Counted from the first letter of the stretch, positions 16,434 to 25,288 are shown. The stretch is DNA of 64,000 nt from Fervidobacterium pennivorans DSM 9078 (GCF_000235405.2 NC_017095.1:1513501-1577500); one strand, 5' to 3'. Notes: generated from the sequence alone by a model not told the origin. A program made the numbers and translations.

Positions 16434-18359
16434 TTATGCTTTGTAGAATACCCGCTTTGGGTATTCTTCTTTTTTTCTTATGCTGTTAAACGAACTAACT
16501 GGCACCAAATAACCAACTATTCTCATGTATTCGTCTGATTTGTTTTTCCCACACGTTGGGCATTTGGAACCATAGAACGCATGCCCTTCTTCACATACGC
16601 TTATCTTTTGATTAAACGCGAAATAAACCACTCCCATCTTTGCAACCAAATTCACCATACGCCATGCTTCTTCTTCACTTCTGAACGGTGAGTCGATGTT
16701 TATATGCAATATAGCCCCACCTGAGACTTTTTTATCGAGTATTCCTGAATATTTTATCCTGTTGAGCATGTCTGTATCAGTTGTAAGAGGTAACCATTGG
16801 TTTGAGTAGAGAACATAGTCTGTATCGTAAATAAGTCTGTCTTTTCGTGCCAAAGTAACTGCTGCCTTTTCGGCTGGAACCTGTTCTATATTGAACGTAA
16901 ATCCATACTTTTCAAACGCTTTATCGTTGAGCTCTCTGATTTCGTCGAGCAACTGAATTGCGAACTCTTCCCCTTCTTTAGTGTATTTCACTCCATCTAT
17001 ATCGACTGTGGTTAAACCCATTATCTCCAAAGCTTCATACAATCCGTTTATACCAACCGTTCCGTACTGTCTGTTCAAATCCATCAAACCCAAATTGTAA
17101 AGTGGGAGAACACCTTGCTGAATTCTTTCCTGGATAATATTTCTTATCGTTGCAAGCACTTTTTGAACTAATATAACTTTCTCTTGAAGTTTTCGCATAA
17201 ACTCCTCTTTCGATTTGGTTTCCAATGCAATTCTTGGCAGGTTAATTGTAACCACCTTGAACGAACCTATGTTCAAATCAGAGCCACCAATAGAATTGAC
17301 CATTCCCGCTAATTTATCAGGTCCCATCTTGAACTTTAACTCCCTTGTCGAACTTGTTAGCCTACAGCACGAGGCAACTGCATCGATACTATCAGAGACG
17401 TACCAGTTCGTATCTTGCCATTTCATATTGACTTTGTTTATGAACCGTGCGCTATCCTCATCGACAAACTTTCCATCTTTGTAGAGCAAAGACGCTGTTA
17501 ATACAGGGAAGGTAAACATCTGCTTTTCCCTTTCTTTAGATATCCACAACCAGTATTCTTTTTGCAGGGAGATTATATCTTCCACATATTCCGTAATAGC
17601 CGAACCATCAGGGTATGTCTCACCTTCGAATATCGTTCTGATGTAATTCCTATCAAGGTATGTGAAGTTTGTATAAGGTGATTGGGTGCCTCTAATAGGT
17701 TGGTTAATGGAGTATGTGAATATCTGGAAGTGCTGGTGCAGATATTCCTGAGCCTTATCTTTTGGTATTACTCCGCTTTCTAAATCTTTTCTGTAAAAGT
17801 AAGCAAGCCAGACAAAGAAGTCAGGCAAACCAACCGCACCTGATTGCTGGTTGGAAGCAAACATGACAAACTGAATCACATGCTGGATGTATGAAGAAAG
17901 GTGCTTCGCAGGGACTGATTTTATACTGTCAATGAAGAACAATCCCTTTTCCACAATTGGTCTTAGTGAGTAAGCATAACAATATGGTTCGAATGCAGCA
18001 TGGTGAGCATCATGCAGGTATATGTCTCCATACATTTGGTATTTGAGGAATTTTTTTGCGTCCTCTTGCCCAAAGAGTGATTTCATACGTTCATAGATGT
18101 AGTAAATGGAATACAATTTTGACCATGGCTTCACAACCTCGTTGAAGTATGTGTACACATTCGTGCTCCTTACATTCGCGTTCGCATCTATTGTGGAATT
18201 CAAAATCCCATTATTGAAGAAATGTTCAGTAAACTTCACCACATCCAGTTGCCAGCTGAGACCTTCCAATTCCAAAAACTCTTCAGGCACATTTGAAATT
18301 TCATCAACAAAGTCATCTGAAAAGCTGAAAGCTTTTAGCATGTCTTTCAAAAGTTGCAT
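16434..18359 (-). CDS. nrdD: Anaerobic ribonucleoside-triphosphate reductase, catalytic subunit
   Basis: 641 residues, a class III glycyl-radical reductase making dNTPs without oxygen. The C-terminal zinc site CEEGHAFYGSKCPTCGK and the following RIVGYLVPV block match the family; the glycine in RIVGY is the expected radical site. Active-site region QQSGAVGLPDFF and NQPIRGTQSPYTNFT are also typical. The N-terminal ATP-cone regulatory domain of many NrdD proteins seems absent or short. Start ATG 18359 has GGGGGAAGAG upstream and overlaps the 3' end of nrdG by 13 bases, so they are translationally coupled. NrdR-like boxes precede the operon. Confidence 0.93.
   Translation of the reverse strand: MQLLKDMLKAFSFSDDFVDEISNVPEEFLELEGLSWQLDVVKFTEHFFNNGILNSTIDANANVRSTNVYTYFNEVVKPWSKLYSIYYIYERMKSLFGQEDAKKFLKYQMYGDIYLHDAHHAAFEPYCYAYSLRPIVEKGLFFIDSIKSVPAKHLSSYIQHVIQFVMFASNQQSGAVGLPDFFVWLAYFYRKDLESGVIPKDKAQEYLHQHFQIFTYSINQPIRGTQSPYTNFTYLDRNYIRTIFEGETYPDGSAITEYVEDIISLQKEYWLWISKEREKQMFTFPVLTASLLYKDGKFVDEDSARFINKVNMKWQDTNWYVSDSIDAVASCCRLTSSTRELKFKMGPDKLAGMVNSIGGSDLNIGSFKVVTINLPRIALETKSKEEFMRKLQEKVILVQKVLATIRNIIQERIQQGVLPLYNLGLMDLNRQYGTVGINGLYEALEIMGLTTVDIDGVKYTKEGEEFAIQLLDEIRELNDKAFEKYGFTFNIEQVPAEKAAVTLARKDRLIYDTDYVLYSNQWLPLTTDTDMLNRIKYSGILDKKVSGGAILHINIDSPFRSEEEAWRMVNLVAKMGVVYFAFNQKISVCEEGHAFYGSKCPTCGKNKSDEYMRIVGYLVPVSSFNSIRKKEEYPKRVFYKA
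16445..16477 (+). terminator. Terminator of mutS inside the nrdD 3' end
   Basis: AGAATACCC (16445-16453) and GGGTATTCT (16459-16467) form a 9-bp stem with loop GCTTT, followed by a T-rich run (TTCTTTTTTTC). It overlaps the last codons of nrdD on the other strand. Confidence 0.8.
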
Positions 18360-18955
18360 AACTCTTCCCCCTTCTTCTCTTGTTTGTTGATTTTCAAAGT
18401 CTCAAAAATTTGCTTAAGCTCCTCTTTGGTTAAGTAAAGTTGATTTGCTGAGGCAGGAAATCCGTCGCGATGATATTTTTGTAGATAACGTCCAAGAACA
18501 TACTCGTCAAAGTAGTCCAAAGGCACATCAAGTTCTAATAAATCTTTAGGAGTCCTCCAAGAGAAAATAAGCACAACTACTTTTTCTTGGAAAAATTCCT
18601 TGACAATTTTTGCAAGCATGTAGGCATACTTTCTGTTCCTCGGAGAAAGGGGCTCTCCACCAAGCAAAACGAGAGCAACTTTGTCATACACATTCAAAAG
18701 GGTATCAAGCTTAGCTACCACGTGCTTCACCAAATGAGAAAAATCAACAGCAAATTTTTCATCAAAGTCCCACGTCTCTGGATTGTGACATCCAAAACAC
18801 TTTGGATATGCGTCGCATCCTTGGAAGTAAACACTCACGGAAGGCAGGCTCGGATGGTCTCCTTGCATCATACGAACAACACGCAAAAGCGGTTTCCCTA
18901 ATACAGATGATTGCAAAGGTTCTAAAACAACACTCTCGGATTGCATAATCTCCAT
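18347..18955 (-). CDS. nrdG: NrdG-like radical SAM activase with CX5CX2C motif
   Basis: About 202 residues. It should install the glycyl radical on NrdD using S-adenosylmethionine and a 4Fe-4S cluster. The cluster motif is GCDAYPKCFGCHNPETWDF with cysteines near residues 47, 53 and 56, that is CX5CX2C rather than the usual CX3CX2C of NrdG. The codons are unambiguous in the sequence. VALVLLGGEPLSP fits the GGEP motif that binds SAM. Start: ATG 18955, six bases after GGGGG; an ATG at 18961 is too close to it. First gene of an nrdG-nrdD operon, the reverse of the more common nrdD-nrdG order. Confidence 0.88.
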   Translation of the reverse strand: MEIMQSESVVLEPLQSSVLGKPLLRVVRMMQGDHPSLPSVSVYFQGCDAYPKCFGCHNPETWDFDEKFAVDFSHLVKHVVAKLDTLLNVYDKVALVLLGGEPLSPRNRKYAYMLAKIVKEFFQEKVVVLIFSWRTPKDLLELDVPLDYFDEYVLGRYLQKYHRDGFPASANQLYLTKEELKQIFETLKINKQEKKGEELCNF

Positions 18956-19035
18956 ACACATCCCCCAAAGTCTAAGTTGGCGTTAGATAGAAGTAATAAA
19001 AAGCCGAAAGGAAGTCGATAAAACGAAGATAAAAT

Positions 19036-19080
19036 ACACTATGTTGTATTATTTTTACCACACCACACAATATATAGTAT
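19036..19080 (-). promoter_or_regulatory. Candidate NrdR boxes upstream of nrdG-nrdD
   Basis: ACACAATATATAGTAT at 19065-19080 agrees with the known palindromic NrdR consensus (ACACwATATaTwGTGT) at all but one position. A weaker copy, ACACTATGTTGTATTA, starts at 19036, 29 bases away. Paired NrdR boxes at about three helical turns are usual. They lie 80-125 bases before the nrdG start, next to AT-rich promoter-like DNA. Confidence 0.5.
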
Positions 19081-19103
19081 CATACCCCACCACTTGCTGT
19101 CAA

Positions 19104-19136
19104 GAAAAAAGGGTGGGAATTTCCAAAATCCCACCC
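19104..19136 (-). terminator. Terminator of the ABC transporter operon
   Basis: GGGTGGGA (19111-19118) and TCCCACCC (19129-19136) form an 8-bp stem; on the minus strand it is followed by six T. It lies 56 bases after the livF stop. Confidence 0.85.
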
Positions 19137-19191
19137 AAGATATTGTATTTATTGGCTTTTGACAACTATTCATTGGTGTTGATGTGACGTT

Positions 19192-19902
19192 TCACAATCC
19201 GAGGTAGGCTTTCTTTACTTGTTCGTTCTTTAGAAGTTCCTTTGCAGGTCCTTCGAGAACGATGTTCCCTGTTTCCAAGACGTATCCGTAGTGCGATATG
19301 TTCAATGCACCAACGGCATTTTGTTCCACAAGTAGAATAGTCATACCTTCGGAATTGAGTTTTTTGATAATCTCAAAAACCTCTTCAACGAGTATTGGAG
19401 CAAGACCAAGCGATGGTTCGTCCATCATGAGAACTTTGGGTCTACTCATGAGAGCTCTGGAAATTGCAAGCATTTGTTGCTCGCCACCGGAAAGTGTTCC
19501 ACCAAGCTGATTTTTCCTTTCAGCTAATCTTGGAAAGAGTGTAAATATCCATTCAAGATCTTGTTTGATTCCATCCTTGTCTTTTCTATTGAAAGCACCC
19601 ATCATCAAGTTTTCCATAACCGTTAAATTAGGGAATATCCTTCTTCCTTCCGGGACAAGACAAACCCCCATCCTGTTGATTTGGTGTGGAGGCAGGTTTT
19701 GAATATCCTTTCCATTGAACACTATTCTTCCCCTTTTTGGTTTTACCAAGCCAGCTATTGTGGAAAGTGTAGTTGTCTTTCCTGCACCGTTGGCACCAAT
19801 AAGAGTAACTATCTGACCTTGCTCTACTTTAAAAGAAATCCCCTTAATTGCGTGTATTGCGCCGTAAAAAACGTGGAGTCCTTCAACTTCAAGCACCGGC
19901 AT
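19192..19902 (-). CDS. livF: Branched-chain amino-acid type ABC transporter, ATPase LivF
   Basis: 236 residues. Walker A GANGAGKTT, signature LSGGEQQMLAISRAL, Walker B VLMMDEPSLGLAP. The combination of AIHAIKGISFKV and the short length is typical of LivF, one of the two nucleotide-binding subunits of HAAT-family importers. It is the last gene of the operon and overlaps livG by 14 bases. Energises uptake through LivH/LivM together with LivG. Confidence 0.93.
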   Translation of the reverse strand: MPVLEVEGLHVFYGAIHAIKGISFKVEQGQIVTLIGANGAGKTTTLSTIAGLVKPKRGRIVFNGKDIQNLPPHQINRMGVCLVPEGRRIFPNLTVMENLMMGAFNRKDKDGIKQDLEWIFTLFPRLAERKNQLGGTLSGGEQQMLAISRALMSRPKVLMMDEPSLGLAPILVEEVFEIIKKLNSEGMTILLVEQNAVGALNISHYGYVLETGNIVLEGPAKELLKNEQVKKAYLGL

Positions 19903-20770
19903 TTTCCCACTCCTTACCTAAGTAAGCTTCTATAACCTTTGGGTTTTTGCTAATCTGTTCAGGTGTGCCTTCTGCGATAATCTTTCCAGAATCCATAACT
20001 ATTATCCTTTCACACACGCCCATGACAACTTTCATATCGTGCTCAATGAGTATCACTGTAAGCTTAAACTCATCCCTGATGTATTTGATGAATTCCATCA
20101 ATTCTTCTGATTCCTTTGGGTTCATACCTGCTGCTGGCTCATCCAAAAGTAACAACTTCGGTTCTGTAGCCAATGCCCTTGCAATTTCAAGTTTTCTTTG
20201 TTGACCATACGGAAGTGATGAAGCAAGTTCGTATGCTAGATGATCGAGTCCAACCTTTTTTAAAAGTTCCATACCTTTTTCTCGCATCTCCATCTCTTTC
20301 TTCCTGTATCCTACTTTTGTCACAGCGCGCCAGAACCAAAGACTTCCCTTTATTTTAGGCTGTTTGCCGTGTTTTTTGAGAATCTCATCTGCATCCCTTG
20401 TAGAAAGTAGGTGGTGCATCGCTACAAGCACGTTATCAAGAACAGTCAGTGTTCCAAAGAGCCTGATATTTTGGAATGTTCTTGCTATTCCAAGGTGCGT
20501 AATTTGATGCGGTTTGTACGGTGTAATGTCTATATCGTCGAAGATTATCCTACCCTTTGTTGGATAGTAAATTCCTGTGATAACATTGAATGCTGTTGTC
20601 TTACCAGCACCGTTTGGACCTATGATTCCCAGAATCTCACCTTCGTAAGCAACGTTATCGAAATCATCTACGGCCGTTAGACCTCCGAATTGCATCGTGA
20701 CATGGTCCATTTTGAGAATTACTCGCCGACTATTGATATTATTTGCTTTATCTTGAACTACATTGCTCAT
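19889..20770 (-). CDS. livG: Branched-chain amino-acid type ABC transporter, ATPase LivG
   Basis: 293 residues. Walker A GPNGAGKTTAFNVITG, signature-region SSLPYGQQRKLEIARALA, Walker B LLLLDEPAAGMNP, and the switch histidine in LIEHDMKVVM. GIARTFQNIRLF is characteristic of LivG. It carries an insertion of about 30 residues (STRDADEILKKHGKQPKIKG) between the Q-loop and the signature, found in many LivG proteins. Overlaps livM by 4 bases and livF by 14, so translation is coupled. Confidence 0.93.
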   Translation of the reverse strand: MSNVVQDKANNINSRRVILKMDHVTMQFGGLTAVDDFDNVAYEGEILGIIGPNGAGKTTAFNVITGIYYPTKGRIIFDDIDITPYKPHQITHLGIARTFQNIRLFGTLTVLDNVLVAMHHLLSTRDADEILKKHGKQPKIKGSLWFWRAVTKVGYRKKEMEMREKGMELLKKVGLDHLAYELASSLPYGQQRKLEIARALATEPKLLLLDEPAAGMNPKESEELMEFIKYIRDEFKLTVILIEHDMKVVMGVCERIIVMDSGKIIAEGTPEQISKNPKVIEAYLGKEWENAGA

Positions 20771-21834
20771 CTTTCACCACTCCTTCTTAAGCTCATTCGC
20801 TTGAAGAAGTTGATTATTCCATCCCATGTAAGTTCGCTTCTTCCAAAAATACCCCTTTTCCACACAATCATCGTAACAACAAATAGTACCGAAAGAACAA
20901 GCATTCTCATACCTTGAATTGCTGGGAATTCTTTACCAAATAAAGTAAACGGCTGCTCAAAAACTCTCAACCATTCCATCAAAAATGCAAAGATTATCGC
21001 ACCAACAACTGAACCACTTATGCTTCCAAGTCCACCAAGAACAACCATTATAAGTACATAGTAAGTAAGTAACGGTCCAAAGGTTGTTATCCTTGGGTCG
21101 ATTGTTGTAAGCCAGTGTGCATAAAGTGCACCACTGACACCAGCAAAAAATCCACTTATCACAAACGACAAAAGTGTATGTTTAAAAACATTTATACCCA
21201 TAGCTTCTGCAGCAATGGAGTTGTCTCTTATCGCCAAAAGTGCCCTACCATAGGAGCTTTTTACAAGACTAACGATGAAAACTATTGTGACAAATAGCCA
21301 GCCCCAACTCCACCAGATGTTTGTGTAGTTCGGTAATCCTTTCAACCCGAGTGAACCGTTCGTAATGGATTGTAAGTTAAGTGCAAAAATTCTAAGCACT
21401 TCAGAAAAACCAAGTGAGGCTATCGCAAGATAATCACCTGAAAGTCTCAAAACCGGAAACCCTATGATGAACGCACCGAATGCCGCGACCAAACCTGCGA
21501 TTATCGTTGCCGTTAAAAAGTCCGTGTGTAAATTTGCAATCAAAGGGCTTGGCGGGGTTATAATAAATATCATCGCTTTCTGCTCTGGTGGTATCGTCAA
21601 GAGTGCCGATGTATAAGCTCCAAGCAATATGAAACCTGCATGCCCAAGTGAGAATACACCTGTAATTCCGTTGACAAGATTCAAACTCACCGCCATTATC
21701 CCGTATATTGCCATCAAAGAAAGGACCTGCTTTTTGTACGAATCAAACTTCGCATCGGCAATTGCCAGCAGAATAATGACAATTATTAAGAATAGAATTG
21801 TTAATCCCAAGTCTCTTTTTGCTTTGCTCTTCAT
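20767..21834 (-). CDS. livM: Branched-chain amino-acid type ABC transporter, permease LivM
   Basis: About 355 residues with roughly 10 membrane segments. GVFSLGHAGFILLGAY, RGALLAIRDNSIAAEAMGIN-like (here YGRALLAIRDNSIAAEAMG) and MVVLGGLGSISGSVVGA match the LivM permease signature regions. Start: ATG 21834 with TTGAGGTG upstream; a GTG at 21843 is inside that site. Forms the membrane channel with LivH. Confidence 0.92.
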   Translation of the reverse strand: MKSKAKRDLGLTILFLIIVIILLAIADAKFDSYKKQVLSLMAIYGIMAVSLNLVNGITGVFSLGHAGFILLGAYTSALLTIPPEQKAMIFIITPPSPLIANLHTDFLTATIIAGLVAAFGAFIIGFPVLRLSGDYLAIASLGFSEVLRIFALNLQSITNGSLGLKGLPNYTNIWWSWGWLFVTIVFIVSLVKSSYGRALLAIRDNSIAAEAMGINVFKHTLLSFVISGFFAGVSGALYAHWLTTIDPRITTFGPLLTYYVLIMVVLGGLGSISGSVVGAIIFAFLMEWLRVFEQPFTLFGKEFPAIQGMRMLVLSVLFVVTMIVWKRGIFGRSELTWDGIINFFKRMSLRRSGER

Positions 21835-21855
21835 CGCTCTCACCTCAACTCCGGC

Positions 21856-22767
21856 TTAAACTTTCTCCACAGCGCGTTTGCCAAGAAGACCTGCTGGCCT
21901 TACTAAAAGAATCAATATAAGTATAATAAAAGCGAATGCATCTTTGTATTGCATTAATGTTGGGAAGAACGTTATTATCATCATCTCTATAACGCCCAGT
22001 AAAATACCACCCAATACAGCTCCACCAATAGAGCCAATTCCACCAAGAACAGCTGCAATAAACGCTTTCAACCCAGGCACAAAACCTGTGTAAGGATAAA
22101 AGCTCGGATACCTCAGTGCCCACATAACTCCTGCAAGAGCTGCGAGTGCAGAAGAAATGGCAAACGTGAAACCTATTACGTTATCCACGTTCACACCCAT
22201 CAAAGATGTCGTAGGTATGTCAGCCGCTATTGCTCTCATAGCCATTCCCATCTTTGTTTTGTAAACGATTAAAAAGAGCACAAAAAGTGCAATCGCTGTT
22301 ATCCCAAGTATTATGAAAATAATCTTCGGCAAATACACATTACCAATAACAAACGATTCAAACGCTATTGTTTTATTCTGCAAAGCCTCCAAGAATGCCT
22401 TGTAATTAGGGCCAAAGAACACCACTGCAAAGCTCTCAATAAAGAATGAAACACCTATTGCCGTTATCAGGGCGGAAATCCTAGGCGAATTTCTCAGCGG
22501 TTTGTAAGCCAGCCTGTCGATTAGAACACCTAAAATCGCGGTAGCTCCAAGTGAGATAATCACAGCTAACGGGAAGCTCAGCCTTATCAAAGTAGCACCG
22601 TAGAAGGCAAAGTAAATGCCCATAACCATGATGTCACCAAAGGCAAAGTTAATCAACCTCAATATGCCATAGACCATAGTATAACCGACAGCTATCAGGG
22701 CGTACAGACCACCAACCATGAGTCCATTGAATAAGTTCTGAACAAAAATCGTCAGGTTTATAGTCAA
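21856..22767 (-). CDS. livH: Branched-chain amino-acid type ABC transporter, permease LivH
   Basis: About 303 residues with 8 or so membrane segments. GGLYALIAVGYTMVYGILRL and INFAFGDIMVMG are the classic LivH N-terminal motif; KAFIAAVLGGIGSIGGAVLGG is the EAA-like loop contacting the ATPases. Start: TTG 22767 with GGGGAGG eight bases upstream; the GTG at 22776 overlaps that site. It follows the binding-protein genes after a 74-base gap that holds a strong hairpin. Confidence 0.92.
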   Translation of the reverse strand: MTINLTIFVQNLFNGLMVGGLYALIAVGYTMVYGILRLINFAFGDIMVMGIYFAFYGATLIRLSFPLAVIISLGATAILGVLIDRLAYKPLRNSPRISALITAIGVSFFIESFAVVFFGPNYKAFLEALQNKTIAFESFVIGNVYLPKIIFIILGITAIALFVLFLIVYKTKMGMAMRAIAADIPTTSLMGVNVDNVIGFTFAISSALAALAGVMWALRYPSFYPYTGFVPGLKAFIAAVLGGIGSIGGAVLGGILLGVIEMMIITFFPTLMQYKDAFAFIILILILLVRPAGLLGKRAVEKV

Positions 22768-22804
22768 TACAGACACCTCCCCATTTCAAACCTAAACACA
22801 AATC

Positions 22805-22839
22805 AAGCCCCTACCTCACATCACGCGAGGTAGGGGCTT
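22805..22839 (-). promoter_or_regulatory. Intercistronic hairpin between binding protein 1 and livH
   Basis: A perfect 13-bp stem, AAGCCCCTACCTC (22805-22817) with GAGGTAGGGGCTT (22827-22839), and a 9-base loop. On the minus strand only TTGATTTG follows, so it is a weak or partial terminator, or an RNA-stabilising element at the 3' end of the binding-protein mRNA. It would make permease and ATPase expression lower than that of the binding proteins. Confidence 0.65.
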
Positions 22840-22849
22840 TCAATTATTA

Positions 22850-23962
22850 TTATTGCAAATCCTTAGGTTCTATCCTTGCTGCATATCTGAATTGCCCGTT
22901 TTGAACCTTGACTATTATCACATCTTTTATTGGGTTTCCGTTAGCATCTATAGTGATAGTACCGCTAACACCCTGGAAACCTTTTGTAGACCTGATAGCT
23001 TCGTTTATCTTCACTGGGTCCTTTGATTTCGCACGTTCAATTGCATCAACAATAAGCATATATGCATCATATCCAAGTGCGGCATTCATAGCTGGTAACA
23101 TTCCGTACTTCTTTTTGAATGCTTCAACAAAATCTTTTGATATCTTTGTATTCGCAGCTTCTGGAACGTAGTGTGTTGTGAAATAGAGCCCTTCAACCGC
23201 TTTTCCACCTATCTTAACTAGTTCGGGTGCATCCGCACCATCGCCAGCCAAGATGTAACCTTTGAATCCCATAGAGCGTGCTTGCTGTGCAATCAAGGCT
23301 ATTTCATTGTAAAAACCAGGAATCATTATCGCATCGCTACCAAATGCGATTGCTTGTGCGATTTGAGCACTAAATTCCTGGTCTCCCGATTTATATTGAA
23401 CCTTCTGAACCTGACCTTTATATTTTTTCTCAAAACGTTCAACAAAATAATTCGTCATAGATACGCTGTAGTCCTGTTCGATATCAATAAATATCGTTAC
23501 CTTTTTAACCTTAAGGTTCTTTCCTGCGAATTCTGCCAATGCAGTTCCTTGGAACGGATCGATAAAGCAAACCCTTGAAACGAACTTCTTACCCTGAGTG
23601 ACAAGTGGACTTGTTGATGTAACTGCAACTTGCGGAACTTTCCTCGCTTCTGCTATTTCTGCAGCAGCCATTGAATTACTGCTGGAGATTTCACCTATAA
23701 CTGCGACAACTTTTTCTTTATCTATAAGCCGTGCCATAGCGTTTGCCGCTTCTGTTTTTTCGCTTCTTGTATCAACATAAACAAGCACTATCTTTTCACC
23801 TAGCACTGTCTTTTTCTGTTCATAAGCAAGGTCAATACCTTTCTTTGTCCAATCACCAAAAGCAGAAAGCCCACCTGTCATAGGTAGGAGCACACCAATC
23901 TTAATATCAGCAAAGAGACTGAGGGTAATCAGGAGAATCAAGATACCGAGAGCTTTCCTCAT
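22850..23962 (-). CDS. Periplasmic amino-acid binding protein 1 (LivJ/LivK-like)
   Basis: About 370 residues with a signal peptide (MRKALGILILLITLSLFADI). The mature part begins KIGVLLPMTGGLSAFGDWTKKGIDLA, the usual start of type I periplasmic binding proteins of the LivJ family (Peripla_BP_6). Other landmarks are VVAVIGEISSSNSMAAAEIA and ILAGDGADAPELVKIGG. Start: ATG 23962 with AGGAGGTG seven bases upstream; an upstream in-frame ATG at 24004 adds unlike residues. It is a close paralogue of the next gene, sharing FVSRVCFIDPxQGTALAEFA. Ligand specificity cannot be read from sequence. Confidence 0.92.
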   Translation of the reverse strand: MRKALGILILLITLSLFADIKIGVLLPMTGGLSAFGDWTKKGIDLAYEQKKTVLGEKIVLVYVDTRSEKTEAANAMARLIDKEKVVAVIGEISSSNSMAAAEIAEARKVPQVAVTSTSPLVTQGKKFVSRVCFIDPFQGTALAEFAGKNLKVKKVTIFIDIEQDYSVSMTNYFVERFEKKYKGQVQKVQYKSGDQEFSAQIAQAIAFGSDAIMIPGFYNEIALIAQQARSMGFKGYILAGDGADAPELVKIGGKAVEGLYFTTHYVPEAANTKISKDFVEAFKKKYGMLPAMNAALGYDAYMLIVDAIERAKSKDPVKINEAIRSTKGFQGVSGTITIDANGNPIKDVIIVKVQNGQFRYAARIEPKDLQ

Positions 23963-24012
23963 GCTACAGCACCTCCTGTTTAGTTTTTTGTCTGGATGTT
24001 TCATCTAAAATT

Positions 24013-24033
24013 GGGGGGATATTTCATCCCCCC
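24013..24033 (-). promoter_or_regulatory. Hairpin between the two binding-protein genes
   Basis: GGGGGGAT (24013-24020) and ATCCCCCC (24026-24033) form a perfect 8-bp stem with a 5-base loop, in the 85-base gap between binding proteins 2 and 1. On the minus strand it is followed by AATTTTAG, so termination would be partial. Confidence 0.55.
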
Positions 24034-24047
24034 TTTACTGAGCGTAT

Positions 24048-25169
24048 TTATTTCAAATCGCTTGCTGAAATCTTTGCCGCAAATGCAGATTGCTGGTTCT
24101 TAATTGTTAGAATTACTACATCTTTTGTTGGATTACCCGTGTTCGGGTCTATCGAAATAATACCAGTGGCGCCTTGGAAGTTTTTAATTGACCTGATAGC
24201 AGTAGCTATAAGCTCTGGTTTTGTCGTCTTTGCTCTTTCAATTGCCTCAACAATAAGCATGTATGCATCGTACCCAAGAGCCGAAAGTGTTGATGGTTTG
24301 ACGCCATATTTCTTTACAAATGCCTCAGCGAATTTCTTTGAAACCTGTGTTACTGGTGCGTCTGGGTGGTAGTGGGCTGAGAAGTATATACCTTCAACAG
24401 CTTGACCACCGATTTTAATAAGCTCAGGTGCGTCAGCACCGTCCCCAGCCAGGATGTAACCTTTGAAACCAAGTGACTTTGCTTGCTGTGCCACAAGAGC
24501 TATCTCGTTGTAATAACCTGTAACGACTATTGCTTCACTACCAAATGCAAGTGCTTGTGAAAGTTGTGCACTGAACTCTTGGTCACCAGATTTGTATTGA
24601 ACTTGAAGCACTTGTCCACCGTATTTTTTAAACCTTTCAATAAAGTAGTTCGAAAGTCCAACACTATAATCTTGTTCCACATCAGTAAATACTGTTGCTT
24701 TCTTAATCTTTAGTGTCTTAACAGCAAATTCAGCAAGTGCAGTTCCCTGAAGTGGGTCGATAAAACAAACCCTTGAAACGAACTTCTTACCTTGAGTAAC
24801 GAGTGGATTTGTTGATGACGGACTTACCATAGGAACTTTTTTCTTTTCTGCTATCTCACCAGCTGCAATGGAATTACCACTGATAACTTCACCAATTACT
24901 GCTATAACTCCTTCTTTATCAATCAACCTCGCAATACCGTTCGCAGCTTCCGTTTTCTCACTGCGCGTGTCCATATACACAACTTCTATCTTTTGACCAA
25001 GAACCGTTCCTTTCTCTTCGTGTGCAAGTTCGATACCTTTTTTCACCAAATCACCAAACGCGGAAACACCACCAGTAAGCGGCAAAAGTGCACCTATCTT
25101 GATAGCGGCAAACATGCTAAGCGAACTAAGTAAAAGTGTGACCACCAAAAGTTTTCCAAGCTTTCTCAT
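24048..25169 (-). CDS. Periplasmic amino-acid binding protein 2 (LivJ/LivK-like)
   Basis: 373 residues, first gene of the transporter operon. Signal peptide MRKLGKLLVVTLLLSSLSMFA, then IKIGALLPLTGGVSAFGDLVKKGIELA. Long identical blocks with the next gene (SRVCFIDP, QGTALAEFA, YKSGDQEFSAQ, ILAGDGADAPEL) show a tandem duplication followed by divergence, most of it in GSEAIVVTGYYNEIALVAQQ versus GSDAIMIPGFYNEIALIAQQ and the C-terminal half. The two may bind different ligands for one permease. Start ATG 25169 with GGGAGGGAG-type site upstream. A good promoter lies at 25259-25288. Confidence 0.92.
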   Translation of the reverse strand: MRKLGKLLVVTLLLSSLSMFAAIKIGALLPLTGGVSAFGDLVKKGIELAHEEKGTVLGQKIEVVYMDTRSEKTEAANGIARLIDKEGVIAVIGEVISGNSIAAGEIAEKKKVPMVSPSSTNPLVTQGKKFVSRVCFIDPLQGTALAEFAVKTLKIKKATVFTDVEQDYSVGLSNYFIERFKKYGGQVLQVQYKSGDQEFSAQLSQALAFGSEAIVVTGYYNEIALVAQQAKSLGFKGYILAGDGADAPELIKIGGQAVEGIYFSAHYHPDAPVTQVSKKFAEAFVKKYGVKPSTLSALGYDAYMLIVEAIERAKTTKPELIATAIRSIKNFQGATGIISIDPNTGNPTKDVVILTIKNQQSAFAAKISASDLK

Positions 25170-25258
25170 ACCTACTCCCTCCCACCCTTGAAAAGATTAA
25201 AAAACCTTTCCCATCATGGAACGTATGGAAATGTAACATCCTTAATTTTTTTGTTTGT

Positions 25259-25288
25259 ATTTTAACACAATTCTCGGTTTTAAGTCAA
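25259..25288 (-). promoter_or_regulatory. Promoter of the ABC transporter operon
   Basis: Minus strand: TTGACT (25288-25283), 18-base spacer, TAAAAT (25264-25259). It lies 90 bases before the start of binding protein 2. Confidence 0.6.
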
